From contig NZ_LNQC01000043.1 in assembly GCF_001651855.1 (NCBI RefSeq), forward strand, positions 62,001 through 126,000: a DNA stretch of 64,000 nucleotides, in the 5' to 3' direction. This DNA is from Sinorhizobium americanum (GTDB taxonomy: Bacteria; Pseudomonadota; Alphaproteobacteria; Rhizobiales; Rhizobiaceae). The translations under genes were made by a program, and so were the position numbers. The notes beneath the pieces were generated by a model. That model was not told the DNA's origin, did no database searches, and saw only the letters and a list, made by a program, of their open reading frames with translations. Position 1 is the stretch's first letter. Every line of letters starts with the position of its first letter. This document shows, piece after piece, positions 57,365 to 64,000 of this stretch.

Positions 57365-58160
57365 GGGCGTTCCATTCCAGAAAGATGTCGGCAGCGGCAT
57401 AAGCCCTGCTTTTTTCGACAAGGAGGTGAAAGGCGGGATGATCGATGCTGCCGCAAAGCACCGAGCCATCGGGGAGAGGACGTCCGCCGGCTGGTGCCGG
57501 CTTGATCTGGAAGCGGAAGAAGGCGCTGCTCGCCTCCTCCTCGCCCGCCTGGCGGAAGAGAAGCAGAGGCACATGACCGGCCCGGGCCCGGACATTGAGA
57601 CGCCGGCTCTCGCTCAAGGCGAGACAGGCGGGATTGCCGCGGATTTCCAGAACGACCGCGGCGAAGACCGGCACCGCAAGCGCCGTCTCGGCGATCCAGA
57701 GCGCATCCTTGACGGTGCGCGCCGCGACGAAGAGGAAGCGCTCCGGATCGAGCCCGTAGGACTTGAGGCCGGGCGCATAGAGTTGCCCCGCCTCACGGCA
57801 AGCGAGCGCCTGGCTGATCCAGAGCACCGGAGCGAGATGGCCTTTCTCCCTCCTCTCCTGCTGATAGAGCACCGCAAGCGCCGCCACGAAGCCGGCGGCC
57901 GCGCCTGCATCGCGGGTTTCGGCATTGCGAATTTCCATCATCCCTTCAAGCGGCAACCCGCCTTTGAGGAGATCGTCGAGCGGCCCGATCCCGAGCGGCA
58001 GCACCTTGCGATGGAAGGTCCCTTCGCTGCCGCGCCGAAAGCCGGCTGCATCGGCCGCCTTGGCGGCCCGCACAATTCCAGGCAAGCTGCAATTTTCAAT
58101 CCGTGCTATGGTGTCACGAAGGGAAAGAATGGTTTGCCGTTGCACGGCGTTCTCGGCCAT
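57207..58160 (-). CDS. imuA: ImuA, RecA-like accessory protein of translesion mutagenesis
   Basis: About 317 residues, a RecA/SulA-related fold. LGIGPLDDLLKGGLPLEGMM stands where RecA has its Walker A, but the P-loop lysine is missing, as in ImuA proteins. RARAGHVPLLLFRQAGEEEA and [20 protein letters not shown] are further family-type regions. The first gene of imuA-imuB-dnaE2, it is preceded by a perfect LexA box at 58182-58196. The last 52 codons overlap imuB. Confidence 0.92.
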   Translation of the reverse strand: MAENAVQRQTILSLRDTIARIENCSLPGIVRAAKAADAAGFRRGSEGTFHRKVLPLGIGPLDDLLKGGLPLEGMMEIRNAETRDAGAAAGFVAALAVLYQQERREKGHLAPVLWISQALACREAGQLYAPGLKSYGLDPERFLFVAARTVKDALWIAETALAVPVFAAVVLEIRGNPACLALSESRRLNVRARAGHVPLLLFRQAGEEEASSAFFRFQIKPAPAGGRPLPDGSVLCGSIDHPAFHLLVEKSRAYAAADIFLEWNAHDRRFYPLDERRSAALQVNGQPENPVDPLSAPAGRSRRAQPLGRLLAFARAS

Positions 58161-58181
58161 GACGGTCAGCTCCCATCAAAT

Positions 58182-58196
58182 GTTCATGTTATGTTC
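58182..58196 (+). promoter_or_regulatory. LexA/SOS box (GTTC-N7-GTTC) upstream of imuA
   Basis: The plus strand reads GTTC ATGTTAT GTTC, an exact match to the alphaproteobacterial LexA operator. It begins 22 bp upstream of the imuA start codon. It predicts DNA-damage induction of imuA-imuB-dnaE2. Confidence 0.88.
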
Positions 58197-58328
58197 TTAT
58201 GGATTCCAGAGCTGGCGGGAAGAGTCAACAGCAAAGAATAAGAATTTATTCCTCTATCCTGCCCGGGCAGAATTCAACACTCGAAAAACAAACGGGAAAT
58301 CGCTATATGAGGGCAACAAGGAGTGCCT

Positions 58329-58763
58329 ATGGCCCGCATTGACCAGACCGATGATTGGCGGGAACGCCACGCACCGACGCTTACCACATTCGAACAGCTT
58401 GCTTTTGAAGCCTATAGCCACCTGCCGGACGAATTCCGCAAGCTGACGACGGACCTCATCATCGAAGTTGCCGATTTCCCAAGCGACGATGTCTTCGAAG
58501 ACATGGCGCTCGAGACGCCTTTCGACCTGCTCGGCCTCTTCGAAGGCCGCGGCATCGGCGAGCGCTTCACCATGGAGACCGGCCAGTTCCCGAACCGCAT
58601 CACCCTTTACCGCCGCCCGATCCTCGACTACTGGGCGGAAAACGAGGAAACGCTCGGCGATATCATCACCCATGTGCTGATCCACGAGATCGGCCACCAT
58701 TTCGGCCTTTCCGACGACGACATGGAGCGGATCGAGGCGAGCGTCGAGCACGTCGGCGGTTAA
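58329..58763 (+). CDS. Zincin-like metallopeptidase (Zincin_1 family)
   Basis: About 144 residues. The zinc motif THVLIHEIGHHFGLSDDDME contains HEXXH plus a downstream Asp, the hallmark of the small Zincin_1 (PF06262, from memory) family. The rest is acidic (ADFPSDDVFEDMALETPFDL). I chose ATG 58329 (MARIDQTDDW), preceded by AAGGAG. A GTG at 58323 is less likely. No signal peptide, so cytoplasmic. Substrate unknown. Confidence 0.85.
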   Translation: MARIDQTDDWRERHAPTLTTFEQLAFEAYSHLPDEFRKLTTDLIIEVADFPSDDVFEDMALETPFDLLGLFEGRGIGERFTMETGQFPNRITLYRRPILDYWAENEETLGDIITHVLIHEIGHHFGLSDDDMERIEASVEHVGG

Positions 58764-58786
58764 GGCACAAACGACCTTCCAGCGAT

Positions 58787-58947
58787 TTGCCCCTCATCCG
58801 CCTGCCGGCACATTCTCCCCGCAAGCGGGGCGAAGAGATTCGCGGCAAGCTCCCATCCAGTCCGCTGACGAAGGGGGGCGAGGCGGCGCGGCATGCCCCT
58901 TCGCCCCGCTTGCGGGGAGAAGGCCGCGGCAACGGGATGAGGGGCAA
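58787..58947. repeat. RIME-like element with long terminal inverted repeats
   Basis: A 161-bp element. The left end is TTGCCCCTCATCCGCCTGCC, then CTCCCCGCAAGCGGGGCGAAG. The right end is the reverse complement of about the same string (cttcgccccgcttgcgggga, then gaaggccgcggcaacgggatgaggggcaa). The inverted ends match over about 48 bp with few differences. It lies between the zincin gene and the Trm112-like gene (convergent ends). This resembles Rhizobium-specific intergenic mosaic elements. Confidence 0.82.
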
Positions 58948-58958
58948 GCAACCGTTGC

Positions 58959-59156
58959 CTAATCCTCGATTTTGCGCGCCTCCGAGACCAGCATGATCGG
59001 CACGCCGTCGCGGATCGGATAGGCAAGGCGGGCCCTTTCCGAGACCAGTTCGTGGGCCTCGGCATCGTAGCTGAGCCGCCCCTTGGTCAGCGGGCAGACG
59101 AGCAATTCGAGGAGTTTCGGATCGACCCGGCTGGCGTTTGCGTCCATCGTCTTCAC
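58959..59156 (-). CDS. Trm112-like (UPF0434/YcaR) zinc-ribbon-like small protein
   Basis: 65 residues. It starts [20 protein letters not shown] and continues [20 protein letters not shown] and [15 protein letters not shown], the YcaR/Trm112-like pattern. Only one cysteine (VCPLT) of the usual set is visible, so zinc binding is doubtful. Trm112 proteins stabilise methyltransferases. The stop of the Lon-N gene overlaps its start (ATGA), so both are co-translated. Confidence 0.88.
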   Translation of the reverse strand: MKTMDANASRVDPKLLELLVCPLTKGRLSYDAEAHELVSERARLAYPIRDGVPIMLVSEARKIED

Positions 59157-59833
59157 TGCAGAATGTTGTCGAGATCGCCGAAATTGCGGGCGAGTACGAT
59201 CTCGGTAATCGCGATCAGCGTTTCGGCCCGCGTCTTGAGATCGGGCGCTTCGAGCAGCGCCTGCTTCTCCGCCGGGCCATAGGGCGACATCATCGCCATC
59301 GAATTGACGAGCGTACGGTTGCTCGCCCGCTCGACGCTTTCCCAGTCGGCCTCCAGCTTGTTGGCGTCGAGATAGGCGCGGAAGGCGGCGAGCAGCGCCT
59401 CGCGGTCGACGAGGGCCTCGTCGTCCGGCCCTTCGAGATCGGCCGCGAAGGGGCCGATGCGGAAGCGGCGATAGCCGCGCACGCCGGAAATTTCGGCAAA
59501 CAGCCTGTAGCGGCAGACGCCGGTGAGCGAGGTGATGTAGCGGCCGTCGCCGGTTTCGGCGAAGGAGGTGATGCGGCCGATGCAGCCGACCTGGCAGAGT
59601 GCCGGCACCGGCGAGGAATCGATGTCGCTGCGGCCTTCGGCAAAGGAGGGCTGGACGATGCCGATCAGCCGGTCACCGGAGAGCGCGTCATCGAACATTG
59701 CGAGGTAGCGGGGTTCAAAGATGTTGAGAGGAAGCTGGGCACCCGGAAGCAGCAGCGCGCCCGTCAGGGGGAAGACCGGAATGATCTCCGGCAGATCCTT
59801 CGGACTGAGATAACGCGCATTTCCGACATGCAT
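59153..59833 (-). CDS. Lon N-terminal (LON) domain protein
   Basis: 226 residues, a stand-alone LON substrate-binding domain without ATPase or protease. It has [40 protein letters not shown] and a C-terminal helical part [20 protein letters not shown]. The role of free LON domains is not established. The context with CnoX and Trm112-like genes suggests protein quality control, which is inference. Confidence 0.9.
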   Translation of the reverse strand: MHVGNARYLSPKDLPEIIPVFPLTGALLLPGAQLPLNIFEPRYLAMFDDALSGDRLIGIVQPSFAEGRSDIDSSPVPALCQVGCIGRITSFAETGDGRYITSLTGVCRYRLFAEISGVRGYRRFRIGPFAADLEGPDDEALVDREALLAAFRAYLDANKLEADWESVERASNRTLVNSMAMMSPYGPAEKQALLEAPDLKTRAETLIAITEIVLARNFGDLDNILQ

Positions 59834-59978
59834 TTCCGATTGCCCCTGAAGATCGCGGCGTCCCCCGTTTCATAAACGCGGGTCGCACGCTCAAGAGATG
59901 GTGCATCCCTCAAAAATCTCAAGGAAAAAGCTGCAATCCGCGACGCAAAAAGCAGTTCCGTTTTGCTGCTGCCGGGGC

Positions 59979-60956
59979 TCAGGAGAACAGCAGCGCGGAA
60001 AGCTTGCGCCGGGCGGCAATCGTCGCCGGATCCTTCGGCCCCCAGACTTCGAAGAAGGACAGCAGCTCGCGCCGGGCGGCGTCGTCCTCGAAGCTGCGGT
60101 CGCGCTTCATGATCGTCAGGAGATGCTCGGCGGCGCCGGTCCTGTCGCCCTCGACGTTGCGGATCTTGGCAAGCTTCAGCCGTGCCGCGTGGTCGTCGGG
60201 GTTATGCGCCAGTTGCTGCTCCAGAGCCACCGGATCGCCGAGCTTGCGGGCCTCCTCGATCTGGTCGAGCTTCTTCGAAACGGCACCGATTACCGCAGCC
60301 TTCGCCAGTTCTTCCGGCAGTTGCGAGAGCGCCTGGCGCGCCTCGGCAAGCTGGCCGAGCGCGATCATGCATTCGACCATGCCGGCGATCGCCTCGGCAT
60401 TTTCCGGTTCCGCCTGCAGCACGGCACCGTAGAGGCCGGCGGCGTTTTGCGCGTCACCGGATTCGAGCAGCGCCTTGGCATCGGCAAGAACGGCCTCGAC
60501 CTCGGCCTTGGAATCATCGACGGCCGGGCCGGCGATGCGGTCGATGAACTGCTTGATCTGGCTCTCGGGGATGGCGCCCATGAAGCCGTCGACCGGACGC
60601 CCGCCGACAAAGGCGATGACCGCCGGGATCGACTGGATGCCGAGCTGGCCGGCTATCGATGGATGGTCGTCGATGTTCATCTTGACGAGCTTGACGCGGC
60701 CGGCGGCTTCCTTGACCACCTTCTCGATGACCGGCGTCAGCTGTTTGCACGGGCCGCACCAGGGTGCCCAGAAGTCGACGAGCACGGGCTGCTGGCGCGA
60801 AGCCTCGAGCACGTCGCGGGCGAAGGCGGCGGTGGTCGTCTCCTTAATCAGGTCGCCGGCGGCCGCGGCATTCGGTGCCGGCTGCCCGCCGAACGAGGCC
60901 GAGGCCGTCATCTGGTTGCCGAAGGAACCTGCATAGGGATTGTCGCTACCGCCCAT
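59979..60956 (-). CDS. cnoX: CnoX-type thioredoxin-TPR co-chaperone
   Basis: 325 residues. The thioredoxin domain (about 30-145) has the redox-active WCGPC (Cys67/Cys70) in VLVDFWAPWCGPCKQLTPVI. TPR-like repeats follow (about 150-320), as in CnoX/YbbN, which holds unfolding proteins and hands them to GroEL. E. coli CnoX has a degenerate active site, whereas alphaproteobacterial members keep CGPC, as here. The ATG at 60956 follows GGAGAGAGAAG. A longer frame to 61007 is rejected. An upstream-located PrdX-like gene is 62 bp away. Confidence 0.93.
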   Translation of the reverse strand: MGGSDNPYAGSFGNQMTASASFGGQPAPNAAAAGDLIKETTTAAFARDVLEASRQQPVLVDFWAPWCGPCKQLTPVIEKVVKEAAGRVKLVKMNIDDHPSIAGQLGIQSIPAVIAFVGGRPVDGFMGAIPESQIKQFIDRIAGPAVDDSKAEVEAVLADAKALLESGDAQNAAGLYGAVLQAEPENAEAIAGMVECMIALGQLAEARQALSQLPEELAKAAVIGAVSKKLDQIEEARKLGDPVALEQQLAHNPDDHAARLKLAKIRNVEGDRTGAAEHLLTIMKRDRSFEDDAARRELLSFFEVWGPKDPATIAARRKLSALLFS

Positions 60957-61017
60957 TCTTCTCTCTCCTCGCGGGCTTGCCGCCCGACTTGATGCTTTCC
61001 GCGCCAAAGATCGTATG

Positions 61018-61530
61018 TCAGGCCGTCACTTTCAAGACAAGCGGCTCGTGTCCGGTCGCCTCCATGAAGCGCAGCATATCCGTGGCGGCGATCGAGGTCG
61101 TCTGGTCGTTCGAGAGCGGGTGGCAGTTGATCGTGTCGAATTCCATCAGCCCCTCGTCGAGAATGATTTTCACCTTGCCCGAAGTGTCGTTGATCGCGCC
61201 GAAGGCGGTCACGGCGCCGGGGATCACCCCCAGATATTCCATCAGCTTCTCCGGCTTGCCGAAGGAGACCTTGCTGGCCGCGCCGATGGTCTGATGAATG
61301 GTCTTCAGGTCCACCGTCGCATTCTCCTCGACGGTCAGCAGGAAATAGTTGTCCTTTTTGTCCTTCAGGAACAGGTTTTTTGTATGTCCACCGGGAATTT
61401 CATCGCGCAGCGCCACCGATTCGGCAACGGTGAAGACCGGCTGATGCCGCTTCGTCCTGTGCTCGATACCGAGTTCGTCGAGAAAGCGGAACAGGTCTTC
61501 CGCGGATTTCGGCTGTGCCTCGCTCATCAT
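61018..61530 (-). CDS. PrdX/YbaK-type aminoacyl-tRNA deacylase (ProXp-like)
   Basis: 170 residues of the YbaK/aminoacyl-tRNA deacylase superfamily. FTVAESVALRDEIPGGHTKN, then LFLKDKKDNYFLLTVEENAT carries the conserved lysine, and LGVIPGAVTAFGAINDTSGK and FDTINCHPLSNDQTTSIAAT follow. This is the PrdX (ProXp-ala-type) pattern. Such enzymes hydrolyse Ala-tRNA(Pro). Specificity is inferred from the family. The gene ends 62 bp from the CnoX start. Confidence 0.88.
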   Translation of the reverse strand: MMSEAQPKSAEDLFRFLDELGIEHRTKRHQPVFTVAESVALRDEIPGGHTKNLFLKDKKDNYFLLTVEENATVDLKTIHQTIGAASKVSFGKPEKLMEYLGVIPGAVTAFGAINDTSGKVKIILDEGLMEFDTINCHPLSNDQTTSIAATDMLRFMEATGHEPLVLKVTA

Positions 61531-61778
61531 CTTGATCCTTCCGACGGCTTTAGATTTTGTCCTGCTTTACGAGGAAGGGCCGGCTTACGCAATCTCAAGG
61601 GCGGCCAACGGCGGGGATCGCGGCATGGCGGCCTTTTGGGAATAGCCCGAAAAAATTCTTGCCTTCCGCGCCATTTCCCTGTTGCATTTGAAAAATCGAT
61701 AGGCCATATAGCGCCGGTCGCCGCAAGACGGGGCGGCAACCCACGGTCCACAGACTACCCCGGACCTGGGTCTGATGA

Positions 61779-61853
61779 GCGGGTGTAGCTCAGGGGTAGA
61801 GCACAACCTTGCCAAGGTTGGGGTCGAGGGTTCGAATCCCTTCGCCCGCTCCA
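61779..61853 (+). tRNA. tRNA-Gly(GCC)
   Basis: It starts GCGGGTGTAGCTCAGGGGTA and ends with the pairing GCCCGC, T and encoded CCA. The anticodon arm is CAACC-TTGCCAA-GGTTG, anticodon GCC. D-loop and TTCGAATC T-loop are normal. It is 75 nt including CCA. A T-run follows directly (CCAGTTTTTTC). Confidence 0.97.
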
Positions 61854-61972
61854 GTTTTTTCAAAGAAATCATAGCCTTAATGCGGATGTACTGATCGTAG
61901 GTGCGCTTGCTTTAGGCGGCGTGCACTGCCCGCACTCTTTCAGAGTGGCACGTCGAATTCGAATCGCCCCCG

Positions 61973-62989
61973 TCAGCTCTTGGCGAAAACGTAGTCCGTC
62001 TCTTGCCGGAGCACCTCACCCGGCCTCAGCACACCCTTCGGAAAACCTCGGTGGTTCACCGCATCGGGCCAGACTTGCGTCTCGAGGCAGAAGCCGGCGT
62101 AGGGGCCGTAGCGGCGGCCTTCGAGGCCAGGGACAGGCACGTTCAGTTTGGAGCCGGTGTAAAGCTGGACGCCGGGCTCGGTCGTCCGCACCTCCAGCGA
62201 GACGCCGGAATTGATGCTGCGCACCAGCGCCACCGAGCGCTTCCGCATGCGCTCCGGCGAGAGGCAGAAATTATGGTCATAGGCGATCCTGTCGCCTTGC
62301 ATCTGGCGCTTGAGCGAGGTCATCTCGCGGAGGTCGAAGGCGGTGCCGGCGACGGGCCGGATTTCGCCGGTCGGGATCAGCCGCTCGTCCGTCGGCAGGT
62401 AATGGTCGGCGGCGATCATGATGTCATGGCCGCGCGCGTCCTCGCCGCCGTCGAGGTTGAAATAGCTGTGCTGGCAGACATTGGCGAGCGTCGGCGCGTC
62501 GGTCTCGGTTTCGTAAAGGACGTTCAGCGTGCCGCCCGGCTTCAGCGCATAGGTGCAGGTCACCGTGCAGTTGCCGGGATAGCCGGCGCGGCCATCGGGA
62601 TCGGTGATCCTGAGCGTCACGCTATCCTCCGCCCGCTCGACGATCGTCCAGTTGCGCTTGCCGATATTGTCGCTGCCGCCGTGCAGATGCGTGACGCCCT
62701 TCTCGTTGAGGTCGAGCTCAAACGCCTTGCCGTCGAGCGTGAAGCGCCCGTCGCCGATGCGGTTGGCGTTGCGGCCGGGTGTGGCGCCGAAATAGGAGGA
62801 GTGGGCGGGGTAGCTGTCGAAATCCTCGAAGCCGAGCACGAGCGGCGCCTGATGGCCGTCGAGCCGCAGGTCCTGGATGACCGAGCCCCAGGTCAGCACC
62901 TTGGCGGTCAGCCCGCCGCCCGTGAGCGTCAGCCGATGCACCGGTTCGCCGGACGGCAGGTGGCCGAAGATTTCCGTGTCGGTGCTCAT
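61973..62989 (-). CDS. galM: Aldose 1-epimerase (galactose mutarotase)
   Basis: 338 residues. It interconverts alpha and beta anomers of aldoses. The catalytic His lies in NVCQHSYFNLDGGEDARGHD and the catalytic Glu in GFCLETQVWPDAVNH. PGRNANRIGDGRFTLDGKAF is another family region. The start ATG at 62989 (MSTDTEIFGHLPSG) follows AGGGGAG. It lies 119 bp downstream of tRNA-Gly, convergent with it, and no sugar operon surrounds it in this window. Confidence 0.94.
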   Translation of the reverse strand: MSTDTEIFGHLPSGEPVHRLTLTGGGLTAKVLTWGSVIQDLRLDGHQAPLVLGFEDFDSYPAHSSYFGATPGRNANRIGDGRFTLDGKAFELDLNEKGVTHLHGGSDNIGKRNWTIVERAEDSVTLRITDPDGRAGYPGNCTVTCTYALKPGGTLNVLYETETDAPTLANVCQHSYFNLDGGEDARGHDIMIAADHYLPTDERLIPTGEIRPVAGTAFDLREMTSLKRQMQGDRIAYDHNFCLSPERMRKRSVALVRSINSGVSLEVRTTEPGVQLYTGSKLNVPVPGLEGRRYGPYAGFCLETQVWPDAVNHRGFPKGVLRPGEVLRQETDYVFAKS

Positions 62990-63063
62990 CTTTTCTCCCC
63001 TCGCGACATCGGGCGACAAACTGCGTCATTTCCGGCGGGGCGGCAACCAGAAAGTCACACTTT

Positions 63064-64000
63064 TCAGCGCGACAAGTCCTTCGTCGCCGCCTGCAGACCG
63101 GCAAGCGTCAGCGGGAACATCCGCCCGTGAAAGAGCGCGCGGATCATGCCGATCGAATGGGTATGGCGCCAGTGACCCTCCGGCACCGGGTTGAGCCAGA
63201 TCGACCGCGGGAAATGCGTCGTCAGGCGCTCGAGCCAGAGCGCCCCGGCCTCGTCGTTCCAGTGCTCGACCGAGCCGCCCGGATGGCTGATCTCGTAGGG
63301 GCTCATCGCAGCGTCGCCGACGAAGATGGCGCGGTAGTCGCTGCCATAGGTGCGCAGGACCTCCGCGGTGCGAATGACGTCGGCGCGGCGGCGGCGATTG
63401 TCCTTCCACAGGCCCTCATAGATGCAATTGTGGAAATAGAAATAGTCCATGTGGCGGAACTCGGCGCGCGCCGCCGAGAACAGCTCCTCGACGATGCGGA
63501 TGTGGTCGTCCATCGATCCGCCGACGTCGAAGAACATCAGGAGCTTGACGGCATTGCGGCGCTCCGGCCGGGTCACCACGTCGAGATAGCCGTGCTCGGC
63601 GGTGGAACGGATCGTGCCGGAGAGGTCGAGTTCGTCGGCCGCCCCCTGGCGCACCCAACGCCTGAGCCGCTTCAGCGCCACCTTGATGTTCCGGGTGCCG
63701 AGCTCGACCGTGTCGTCGTAGTCCCTGAACTCGCGCCGGTCCCAGACCTTGACCGCACGCCGGTGCCGCGAGCCTTCCTGGCCGATCCTGACGCCTTCGG
63801 GATTGTAGCCATAGGCGCCGAAGGGCGAGGTGCCGGCCGTGCCAATCCATTTCGAGCCGCCCTGGTGCCGGCCGGTCTGCTCGGCAAGCCGCTGGCGCAG
63901 CGTCTCCATCAACCTATCGAAACCGCCGAGCGCCTCGACGAGCTTCTTCTCCTCCTCGGTCAGATATTTCTCGGCGACCTTCCTCAGCCACTCCTCGGGG
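63064..64000 (-). CDS. VWA-domain (CoxE-like) protein, 5' part outside window
   Basis: The reading frame is open through the right edge of the window, so the N-terminus is missing. About 311 codons are visible. The visible N-terminal part is EEWLRKVAEKYLTEEEKKLV, then a Gly-rich GTAGTSPFGAYGYNPEGVRI. The VWA-like domain contains KLLMFFDVGGSMDDHIRIVE. Its MIDAS motif reads DVGGS instead of DxSxS, which weakens but may not abolish metal binding. The C-terminus ends LAGLQAATKDLSR. The family resembles CoxE/VWA proteins often paired with MoxR ATPases. A MoxR neighbour may lie beyond the edge. Confidence 0.8.
   Translation of the reverse strand, partial: PEEWLRKVAEKYLTEEEKKLVEALGGFDRLMETLRQRLAEQTGRHQGGSKWIGTAGTSPFGAYGYNPEGVRIGQEGSRHRRAVKVWDRREFRDYDDTVELGTRNIKVALKRLRRWVRQGAADELDLSGTIRSTAEHGYLDVVTRPERRNAVKLLMFFDVGGSMDDHIRIVEELFSAARAEFRHMDYFYFHNCIYEGLWKDNRRRRADVIRTAEVLRTYGSDYRAIFVGDAAMSPYEISHPGGSVEHWNDEAGALWLERLTTHFPRSIWLNPVPEGHWRHTHSIGMIRALFHGRMFPLTLAGLQAATKDLSR

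Noticed and set aside
61585-61872. Open frame over tRNA-Gly giving a RAKGFEPSTPTL-type peptide
   Set aside because: Same artefact of translating across a tRNA gene.

Overview
The window looks like chromosomal DNA of a fast-growing rhizobium, most likely Sinorhizobium/Ensifer. GC content is high. The order mdh-sucC-sucD-sucA-odhB is typical of Rhizobiales, and the hemC-hemD-Mic60-like-hemY cluster is typical of Alphaproteobacteria. There is an Omp19-type lipoprotein, a GTTC-N7-GTTC SOS box, and several dispersed palindromic elements of the kind described from rhizobia. The assignment rests on recognising protein families and gene order, not on a search.

Layout. 1-17953 is almost entirely minus-strand central metabolism. 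It holds the TCA operon (partial odhB, sucA, sucD, sucC, mdh), a ZapE-type ATPase, an outer-membrane lipoprotein, an exported MsrA, sdhCDAB, and the tsaD-gpsA-YciI-EVE-methyltransferase run. At 18130 the strand flips to hemC-hemD-mitofilin-like-hemY-TerB-like-glutamine amidotransferase. From 24286 to 31320 come an MFS transporter, YggT, a DUF167 protein, ppa, a GNAT, typA and a Tat-exported PhoD phosphatase. From 31484 to 35008 is a more accessory stretch: a KTSC-like small protein, an amidase ending inside a repeat, a 53-residue gene, an unknown protein and a DUF429-like protein. tRNA-Ser(CGA) follows. From 35417 to 47660 a conserved plus-strand block runs rplU-rpmA-two GNATs-obgE-proB-proA-nadD-rsfS-rlmH-envC-like-ctpA-YibQ-like-rppH. 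From 47732 to 50755 is a minus-strand gene for a 1007-residue protein made almost wholly of RTX repeats. Then come bfd-bfr (iron storage), the SOS-inducible imuA-imuB-dnaE2 mutagenesis cassette, a zincin, Trm112-like and Lon-N proteins, CnoX-type thioredoxin, a PrdX-type deacylase, tRNA-Gly(GCC), galM and a partial VWA-domain gene.

How it fits together. The window combines the aerobic core (TCA cycle, succinate dehydrogenase, heme synthesis) with ribosome assembly (ObgE, RsfS, RlmH, TypA, L21/L27) and stress functions (ImuABC, MsrA, CnoX, Bfr). Candidate regulatory sites include a perfect alphaproteobacterial LexA box before imuA, Irr/ICE-like dyads before bfd-bfr and sdhCDAB, and several clear hairpin terminators.

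The strongest points for follow-up are four. Dispersed repeats form the 3' ends of two genes and overlap the 5' end of a third. The RTX protein has no secretion genes beside it. imuA and imuB overlap by about 158 bp in different frames. rsfS may start at CTG. I found no phage, IS element or CRISPR array, and no clearly undescribed multi-gene system.
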